64,000 bases of DNA from the NCBI GenBank assembly GCA_963575745.1, contig CAUYUJ010007247.1, positions 431,001-495,000 on the forward strand. The letters run 5' to 3'. Positions 57,575 through 64,000 of this stretch are shown in pieces (within the stretch, counting starts at the first letter, position 1; every line of letters begins with the position of its first letter). The stretch is from Prorocentrum cordatum (lineage: Eukaryota > Sar > Dinophyceae > Prorocentrales > Prorocentraceae). The notes beneath the pieces were generated by a model. It ran no database searches and was not told the DNA's origin. It saw only the letters and a program-made list of their open reading frames with translations. The translations under genes and the position numbers were made by a program.

Positions 57575-60166
57575 TCAATAGGGTTCCTGGGTGGCCCGAC
57601 CCTTGTCCTTGCCTTTGTCGGCCCCTGGGGGCCCCGTCCCTGGGGTGACCTGGCCTGGCTGGTCGATCCAACTGCAGGCAGCCACGGGTTCGGCGGCCGC
57701 TGCAGCTTCCTCCTTCTTAGTTTCCAGAGTGGCCACTTGTGGCAGGTGGATGGTGCCTCCCGTGAGGTGCCCGAGGAGGGTCTGGATGTCGCCGCGCAGT
57801 GCAGCGGCGTCGGCGGTTGCCGTCTGTTGCTGGGTGACGACGGTGGCAAGCCCCCGTTCCAGCCCTGAAACGTGCTCCGTGAGTGTGGCCTGGGAGGAGA
57901 GAACGCCCGCAAGCTGCACCTGCATGTTATCCACCGTGTTGGCTAGCAGCTCGTGCTGCTGTTCCATGTGCTGGATGCGGGTCGTGGCAGCATCGGGCGG
58001 TTTAGAGGCCGATGCGAAGCGCTCGCCGAAGGTGTTGAGTTCGTGGGAGGCCACGCTGTATTCATCACCTGATGAGAGGATCTCGACGTCGACGACGTCG
58101 CCTGGTACTTCGGCGGCTGTGGCAGCGTCGCCTTCGGTGTGGCCCCCACCTTCTGCCGCCGCCGTGCCAAGCCAGGAGTCATGGCCACCTGGTCCTGGGG
58201 CGGCCATCGGTTCAGCGGCTCCGTCCGTGCCGTGCGGGGGTGCAGAGGAGCTGCGGCCTGGGGCGCAGGGTGACCTTGCGTGCGGCGTGGCGTCACGTTT
58301 CCCGCTGGAGGAGCGGTGGCGCTTGGCTGAAGGCTCCTCCTTGGGGGTCAGGAGCGGTGCGACGCCCTTGCCTTTGGGCGTGGCAGTCATGAGGTCGTGG
58401 AGGTAGGGGCTCTGGGCCGCTTTGGTGAGGAGTGTGCCGGTGGCGGGGCTAAAGCCGCCACCACCGGCTGGCGGCGTCACAGGCTCTGTGATGGTGGTAG
58501 GCGTGACGATGGTAACGTTGTCCCGCTTCGGCGCCACCTCAGCCAGCGGGGCCTCGGTGATGCTCCACGGGATGGGGCACCCCGCGACCTGCACCGTATA
58601 GGTGAGTGGGGGCCGATGAGCGCGCACTAAGGCAAACTGGGCCGCAGTGGCTGGGTCCCAGGCGGTGTGGTAGACCTCACAGTCCCATTTAACGGACGGG
58701 CCCGTGAGAGTCTTGGCGAGCTGGGTCAGCGTGGCGTGGCGTGCCGCGATGCCAGTGATGCGGTAGCGCGTCTTGGCGAGGGTAGCCTCGCAGCCGCGGA
58801 TGCTGACAGCAGCGGCCTTGGCGACGTCGGACCCCCGTGGAACACGGATCCCCAGTAGGCCTGACTTGCCGTGCCTGACGACTCCCAGGGCCTTGAACTC
58901 CACCGACTTCTGGAACGCGTCTGCCATCGTGATGGGTTGGTCCTCAGGGAACCAAACGGTCTGATACTTGTCGGCGGTGGGCTCGTCTGCACCTACGTTG
59001 CTGAGGTCGTAGGTGGCACCGAGTTGCCCTGATCCCGCCAGGACCTTGTCGACCGCTTGGAGACTGACGCCGAAGGTGGCAGCCAGGGACCTCTTTCCGA
59101 CGCCCGATCCAAACCTGCCTAGGCTTTTGCAGGGTTCGAGGATGGTGACGGCTTTAAAGTTGCCGTGGAAGAGGGCCTTGAAGGTGTCCTGAAGCTGACT
59201 ATCGAGCTCCTGGCGGCGAGCGTCTTTCTTGGACTCCCTGTGCTTTTGGTTTTGGCGCGCCTTGTCCTGTGGAGCGGAGTCCCCTCGAAAAGGGCCCTTG
59301 GCGCGTGGACCACCGTTCACGGGGGCACCTCCCGAGAACTGGTCCTCGAAGGCCTGGTGCATGGAGGGGACTGCGGCAATGGCCTCGGTCTCGTGTATGG
59401 TCGCCCGAATCCAGCAGACGTGGTCGGCAGGGTCGATGGTGGCGACGGCTACTTTTTCCGTGCAGGCGACCTCCTTGGTGCCCAGCTGGTACACGGTCAC
59501 GGGGACGTGCGTGTGGACCACTTTGGGCGCCTTGGGGTGACGCTTCAGGACGGGGACGGCGAGCTCGGTACCGACGTAGTTGTCGTTTTTCGGGCCCATG
59601 ACAGCAATCGCGAGCTGACCCGTGGCTCGCTTGCCCTGCTCGAGGTGGTGTTGCAGCAGCCGTTCACCACTCTCGTAGTCGTGGAGGCTGATGCTGGGCT
59701 TGTACGTCTTGCCGTCGTCAGGTGAGGTGGGTTCGGCAAGGACAGGGACCTTCCAAAAGGCAGGGTCCAAGGCGATGAATTGGGTGTCCGCAGCCTGAAG
59801 ACGTGCGGAACCCGCTGGTGGGTGTGATGTGTCACCGCCAGTGCGCTTAGGCTTGCTGCGCTGGTGATGATCGAGCGTGTAGCTGATCTGGTTGGCGGCG
59901 CACATGCGGATCAGGGCGCTGCCGAGCTTCTTCGTGTTGGACTTGTGCATGTCGTACATTGCCTGGAGCTCGTCCGCGTTCAGTTCGGCAAGCCCGTTGT
60001 AGGCGGCCGTGGGGCGGTCAGACCCCGCTTGCTTGAACGCTGCGATGCAGTCCTGCTTGCGTTGAAGGAGGGACCCTTCAGCAACAGGGCGCGTGGGGCG
60101 GGAGCTCGGAGGCTGCTTAGAAGAGCGACGGCGCTCCGGCTTCTTGGGGGCCATTGCTGCGGGCAC
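57575..60166 (-). CDS. LINE-1 ORF1 protein
   Basis: 863 residues (a second Met, MAPKKPERRR, lies 4 codons in). The N-terminus is basic and Ser/Pro-rich, as expected for nucleic-acid binding. Residues ~40-330 look globular with no recognised fold. A strongly charged helix lies around ~310-345 (KHRESKKDARRQELDSQLQD). Residues ~345-560 are a second globular part. The C-terminal third is low-complexity plus a coiled coil (~745-815, MEQQHELLANTVDNMQVQLA) suited to multimer formation. Position as first ORF after the 5' region, followed by 160 nt, fits LINE ORF1. One family-2 hairpin is read as GGGGFSPAT. Confidence 0.7.
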   Translation of the reverse strand: MPAAMAPKKPERRRSSKQPPSSRPTRPVAEGSLLQRKQDCIAAFKQAGSDRPTAAYNGLAELNADELQAMYDMHKSNTKKLGSALIRMCAANQISYTLDHHQRSKPKRTGGDTSHPPAGSARLQAADTQFIALDPAFWKVPVLAEPTSPDDGKTYKPSISLHDYESGERLLQHHLEQGKRATGQLAIAVMGPKNDNYVGTELAVPVLKRHPKAPKVVHTHVPVTVYQLGTKEVACTEKVAVATIDPADHVCWIRATIHETEAIAAVPSMHQAFEDQFSGGAPVNGGPRAKGPFRGDSAPQDKARQNQKHRESKKDARRQELDSQLQDTFKALFHGNFKAVTILEPCKSLGRFGSGVGKRSLAATFGVSLQAVDKVLAGSGQLGATYDLSNVGADEPTADKYQTVWFPEDQPITMADAFQKSVEFKALGVVRHGKSGLLGIRVPRGSDVAKAAAVSIRGCEATLAKTRYRITGIAARHATLTQLAKTLTGPSVKWDCEVYHTAWDPATAAQFALVRAHRPPLTYTVQVAGCPIPWSITEAPLAEVAPKRDNVTIVTPTTITEPVTPPAGGGGFSPATGTLLTKAAQSPYLHDLMTATPKGKGVAPLLTPKEEPSAKRHRSSSGKRDATPHARSPCAPGRSSSAPPHGTDGAAEPMAAPGPGGHDSWLGTAAAEGGGHTEGDAATAAEVPGDVVDVEILSSGDEYSVASHELNTFGERFASASKPPDAATTRIQHMEQQHELLANTVDNMQVQLAGVLSSQATLTEHVSGLERGLATVVTQQQTATADAAALRGDIQTLLGHLTGGTIHLPQVATLETKKEEAAAAAEPVAACSWIDQPGQVTPGTGPPGADKGKDKGRATQEPY
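58436..58468 (-). repeat. Family-2 hairpin H11, longest arms
   Basis: Core GGC-TAAA-GCC-G with 11-bp arms GCCGGTGGCGG/CCACCACCGGC and a single C/A mismatch. Confidence 0.65.
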
Positions 60167-60306
60167 TCTGGTGTGGAGAGGTGACGCGAATCAGTAGGGT
60201 CCTGCTGGGGCCCCTCCGGTCTCGCGAGGCCTGGGAGTCTGACTCCGAGGCGGGGCGCTTCGCGTCGCGGCTGCGGTCTGAGTGCAGGGCACTCTCGAGC
60301 CGAGAC

Positions 60307-60726
<420 letters not shown>

Positions 60727-61093
60727 GACAAGTAGGCGGACCAGGGTCCGTCCGCGAGGCGCACTGCGGTGCGACAACTCGCTAAACACTATTTGCGGCG
60801 GTGCAGCCTTTAGATACGAGGGCGGGCAACAAAAAAAAACCCTCCCCCGGCGCAGTGCGACAGACGCTACAGACGGCGGACAGACGGTGATGATCTCACC
60901 TGTCAGACCGCGTAAAGAAAGAGGCCCCAACAAGAAAGGCGACGTGCTGACACGTGGCTAGGCGGCTTGGCAGACCGCCAGTTGGGCGCTTGGCCGCAAA
61001 GCGGCGCGCAGTGACGGGGCACCCCCCGCCCCCACGCCCTGACACCGTGGACGCGGAGCCACGCGTACACACGGGCAGGCAGAGAGGAGGAGA

Positions 61094-64000
61094 TTAGCGC
61101 GGGGCACCAGGTGGAGCGCCGCGGAACGATGACAGCATAGCTTGGATGGTGAGTGACGGCACGGCACCATCGGGCGAGGGCGTGAGCAGCTCGGCGAAGG
61201 CTCGCCCGGCGCTGTGGAGGCGCTGGAGTAGAGGGCCTTGGCGAGCTTGGGCGGCGGCGAGGTCCGCGGCGAGAGCAACGCACCTCTGCTGGAGAGCAGC
61301 CATAGCCTGGGACAGCTCGGTTTCGCGGTCGGTGAGGGGTGGCTGCTCAGTGCCAGCGGCCGAGGGCCTCGAGACAGAGGCGAGGTCCTCGGTACGCCTG
61401 TCCAGATGGTGGACTAGCGTAGTGCGGCACCCTGTACGCTGTCGTCCGTCACCCTTGAAAGGTGACTGGAGGGGAACACGCGACCCCAGGGCTGGAGCCG
61501 CTAGGGCCACGCCCCGAGAGGTCGGGAGAGCCGCATCCTCTCGCTCAGCAACGATGGAAGCGTGGACGGGGCGCGAGGGCCTGTCTGGTTCAGTGCCCTG
61601 CGGGGGGGCTGAAGCCGCCCCCGCGGGCTGCCGCTGGTGGGGGGGCGGAGTGGTTTGCGCGGTGGGACCAATCATGATGCCGTGCGAGGGCTCTGAGGTC
61701 GGCCGCGTAGAAGGGTGTCGTCTCGGTAGAGCGGCATGGTCGGCAGCGTGGGGTGTCGGCGGTGCGTCGTCTATACCACTCAGTCCGCGGGGGTCACCCA
61801 GGTCGTCGTCGGCGTCTTGGCGGTGGCCGATATCATCGTATGGGGGCGATGTCGCTCTCGGGGACGGAGTCGCGGTAGGCGTCGAGAGGTTGCCCGACGG
61901 GGCAGGGTTTTCGCTGACTTGTCCGTCGTCCAAAGCGTCCGATCCCCCACCGAAGCTGAACAGGTCGTCCTCCTGTTCGTCAGCGTCTTGAAGGTGAGCG
62001 GCGTTGTCATGTGGGTGCGATGCCGCTCTCAGTGGCGGAGTCGAGGGCGACGTGCGGGTGCCCGACGGGGCAAGGTTGGCGCTGGCTGGCCCGTCGCCTA
62101 GGAAGTCAAGGCCCCCGCCAAAGCCGAACGGGTCGTCCTCCTGTTCGTCGAATATCGCCCGTTGGGCCTCGGCCCAGAGCTCGTCCGGGTTCTGTGGGAT
62201 GTCTGGTCCAGCCGCGGGTGGTGCCTGGTCAGACAGCAGGGGGTTTGGTTCCATTTTGTTGAGTTCCGCAGCTGTAAACCCAGCCCTGCGGTGTGGGAGG
62301 GGGAGTGTGCGGTGTCTACGCTCGTAGATGGCGACAGCGACTCCATGAAGCACGGTCGCTTGGCGATGTCGTGTTTTGGCAGCTTCGACAATGTCGTCTG
62401 GAAGGTTATGAGTACGTGCCGCCGTTGTGGCGAGGGCGTCAGCCTGACGATTGAACTCCTCCGCGATGGGCCCGATGAGCCCGAGGTCGATGCCCATGTC
62501 TCCCAGGTGGCTTGCGATTTTCTCGACGCGGAACATGTTGGGCTTGGCCATGACGCATCGGTGGATCTTTTCCCAGAGCTCCACGTGCGTGCCCTGCGGT
62601 GGTGAGTGTCCGTCGATGATACTTTGGAACCCATCGACCACCGCCTGGTTGTCCACGAAAACGTGTACGGGCCGTTCAGCACATGCCGTGAGGTGGACAA
62701 TGGCGAGGGTCTCCGCAAGCTGTGCGTTCTGCGTAATGCCGTGAACGCGTGCACTGTAGTTCATGCGGTGGTCGATGCCGTAGTAGACGCCGTAGCCCGC
62801 TCGTGCTAGCAATGGGATGGCTTGGTTGGTGCATGCACCGTCCGTGGCAGCGTAGACCCATGTCCAACCAGTGTCGTGGTCAAGGTAGGTGGTGTAGGAG
62901 TCCTGGGCTGAAGCCGCAGGATCTCCCTCAGGTGGGGGCCGCGGTATGGGCTGAGGTAGCGGGTCCCTCGCGAGGTCGGCCTGCAGGTCGAGGAGGGCTG
63001 GGTCTTCATCGAAGAGCCCGCAGTGTCTTGTGTGCGGCGGAAGACGGGCCCACTGCTCGTCACTGATGAGGGTGGTGAGAGGGAGTCTTTCTCGGGCCCA
63101 GCACTTGCAGTCGCGGACAGTGTGCTCCTGAGTTTCCTCTTCCTCGTCGCAGTATCGGCAGATGGGGCTGGGGTCAGCAGACGTGTTTGATCGGGATCGT
63201 CGCTGTTGGGTGTGGTCCCCGCCCGACAGGTAGTTCAGGAGGAGCGCCAGCTGCCAGGCAGTGCATTTGGCTGCTCCTTTCGTTCGGGCGAGCCACGTGC
63301 TGGCGAAGAGGTCGAGGCCCTGTCTGACAGAGGCAAGGTATCCAAGGTCGTGACGCCGTGGCTTGATCCTCCTCAGAAAGGCTCTGCGTTGTGAGGCCCG
63401 CAGCATGTGAAGGAAGGCGTTTTGGGGTAAGTTCAGCCAACTGATCTGGCAGCCCCAGTCGTCGTACATGATGCCAAATGTGGGCCAGGTCCAACGGAGC
63501 TGCTGGAGCGACTGGACAAGTCGTCCGACAGGTCCTCCACCAAACAGGGTCTGAACGTGGTGTTGGAGATCCCTGACGAGACCGCAGAGTGTAGCGTCGC
63601 GATTAACCTGTCGCCGCAGACACAGGAAAACTTCACGCTGCGTGATGGCGTCAATCTCCAGGGCGTGTCCTGGGACGCACACGGCCATGAGAGTCCAAAA
63701 CTCGACCCACTTGTTTCCCTTGGGGCGGATAGCCGCCTTAAGGGCATGGTTGTAGGCAGTTTTGACGGGGCCTGATGGGGCTTGAATGTCGGTGCCCGTG
63801 GTACAGACGCTGGCAGCAAGGGAACGGGCGTGCCGCGCCTTAATAAGCATCGGCGATGGGAGCTTGCCAATGCGCGGCAGGCGACTAGTCGCCCTCCGAA
63901 CACGGGCGTCAGCGGTGGCCGTGAGGTTAAGCGCGGCTGGAGCCGGCGCTGCCTCGGCGTTGATGTAACTCCCGACGAGCTTGAAGGAGTCGACCACGCG
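61094..64000 (-). CDS. LINE-2 RT end, zinc knuckle and RNase H (partial)
   Basis: Open frame of at least 967 codons reaching the window edge; the first Met visible is internal. It keeps RT thumb, zinc knuckle (CRYCDEEEETQEHTVRDC), RNase H (YAATDGAC, AETLAI, VDNQAVV, NRQADALA) and tail in one frame, across the point where LINE-1 has lost one base. The tail has an extra 56-residue unit (from EQEDDPFGFGGGLDF to LQDAD) duplicated in tandem relative to LINE-1. This copy may be younger or more intact than LINE-1. Confidence 0.9.
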   Translation of the reverse strand, partial: RVVDSFKLVGSYINAEAAPAPAALNLTATADARVRRATSRLPRIGKLPSPMLIKARHARSLAASVCTTGTDIQAPSGPVKTAYNHALKAAIRPKGNKWVEFWTLMAVCVPGHALEIDAITQREVFLCLRRQVNRDATLCGLVRDLQHHVQTLFGGGPVGRLVQSLQQLRWTWPTFGIMYDDWGCQISWLNLPQNAFLHMLRASQRRAFLRRIKPRRHDLGYLASVRQGLDLFASTWLARTKGAAKCTAWQLALLLNYLSGGDHTQQRRSRSNTSADPSPICRYCDEEEETQEHTVRDCKCWARERLPLTTLISDEQWARLPPHTRHCGLFDEDPALLDLQADLARDPLPQPIPRPPPEGDPAASAQDSYTTYLDHDTGWTWVYAATDGACTNQAIPLLARAGYGVYYGIDHRMNYSARVHGITQNAQLAETLAIVHLTACAERPVHVFVDNQAVVDGFQSIIDGHSPPQGTHVELWEKIHRCVMAKPNMFRVEKIASHLGDMGIDLGLIGPIAEEFNRQADALATTAARTHNLPDDIVEAAKTRHRQATVLHGVAVAIYERRHRTLPLPHRRAGFTAAELNKMEPNPLLSDQAPPAAGPDIPQNPDELWAEAQRAIFDEQEDDPFGFGGGLDFLGDGPASANLAPSGTRTSPSTPPLRAASHPHDNAAHLQDADEQEDDLFSFGGGSDALDDGQVSENPAPSGNLSTPTATPSPRATSPPYDDIGHRQDADDDLGDPRGLSGIDDAPPTPHAADHAALPRRHPSTRPTSEPSHGIMIGPTAQTTPPPHQRQPAGAASAPPQGTEPDRPSRPVHASIVAEREDAALPTSRGVALAAPALGSRVPLQSPFKGDGRQRTGCRTTLVHHLDRRTEDLASVSRPSAAGTEQPPLTDRETELSQAMAALQQRCVALAADLAAAQARQGPLLQRLHSAGRAFAELLTPSPDGAVPSLTIQAMLSSFRGAPPGAPR
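61484..61506 (-). repeat. Family-2 hairpin H12
   Basis: Core GGC-TGGA-GCC-G with arms CCCCAG/CTAGGG (one C/A mismatch). Orthologous to H1. Confidence 0.5.
61597..61627 (-). repeat. Family-2 hairpin H13
   Basis: Core GGC-TGAA-GCC-G with perfect 7-bp arms GCGGGGG/CCCCCGC. Orthologous to H2, which has TGGA in the loop. Confidence 0.65.
61978..62147 (-). repeat. 168-nt in-frame tandem duplication in LINE-2 tail
   Basis: The unit from EQEDDPFGFGGG to LQDAD occurs a second time, diverged, as EQEDDLFSFGGG onward. LINE-1 has a single unit. Confidence 0.75.
62901..62921 (-). repeat. Family-2 hairpin H14
   Basis: Core GGC-TGAA-GCC-G with perfect arms TCCTG/CAGGA. Orthologous to H3. Confidence 0.6.
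63930..63950 (-). repeat. Family-2 hairpin H15
   Basis: Core GGC-TGGA-GCC-G with arms AGCGC/GCGCT. Orthologous to H4. Confidence 0.55.

Overview
The window looks like nuclear DNA of a dinoflagellate. It is GC-rich and almost entirely made of large, nested, partly decayed retroelements, all transcribed from the minus strand. I saw no rRNA, tRNA, CRISPR array or ordinary host gene. The taxon is suggested by the retroelement types, by cytosine-methyltransferase-like domains carried inside retroelements, and by sequences resembling the 22-nt dinoflagellate spliced leader (DinoSL, recalled from general knowledge). The species cannot be named.

Layout from left to right. (1) 1-12345 and 27886-33117: the two halves of one decayed Ty1/copia element, copia-1. 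Gag, protease and integrase lie at 33117-27886. The integrase tail, reverse transcriptase (RT) and RNase H lie at 12345-8800. Below about 8.8 kb runs a further block of unrecognised, frameshifted minus-strand coding sequence. (2) 12346-27885: a 15.5-kb tyrosine-recombinase retrotransposon (DIRS order, with split direct repeats as in PAT/Ngaro elements) inserted without a visible target duplication into the copia-1 integrase gene. It encodes gag/RT/RNase H, a C5-methyltransferase-like domain, a tyrosine recombinase, and a separate RRM + ZZ-finger protein. (3) 33118-36152: non-coding DNA with an AT-rich repetitive patch, a ~90-bp tandem repeat and a (CTC)n run. (4) 36153-43143: a second decayed Ty1/copia element, copia-2, with a methyltransferase-like domain before the integrase and a (CACG)n/(CA)n microsatellite inside RT-RNase H. 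(5) 43204-44075: an (AG)n tract. (6) 44076-60307: LINE-1, a 16-kb non-LTR retrotransposon (ORF1, a large ORF with membrane segments and an ADP-ribosyltransferase-like region, APE endonuclease, RT, zinc knuckle, RNase H). (7) 60308-60724: a second (AG)n tract. (8) 60725-64000: the 3' part of a sister copy, LINE-2. In sense orientation both LINEs end directly in (TC)n, and LINE-1 starts where LINE-2's (TC)n ends.

The least expected signal is two families of very short palindromic elements embedded in the retroelement ORFs. Family 1 (copia-1, 0-8 kb and 28-29.5 kb) is a 4-bp stem with a GNRA-type loop on the sense strand; its variable stem position shows all four complementary pairs. Family 2 (the LINEs, 44.8-64 kb) has a fixed core GGC-TGAA-GCC-G between arms that differ completely from copy to copy yet stay complementary. 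Both families are read in two different frames by their host ORFs, as expected of mobile or templated mini-insertions rather than of protein motifs.
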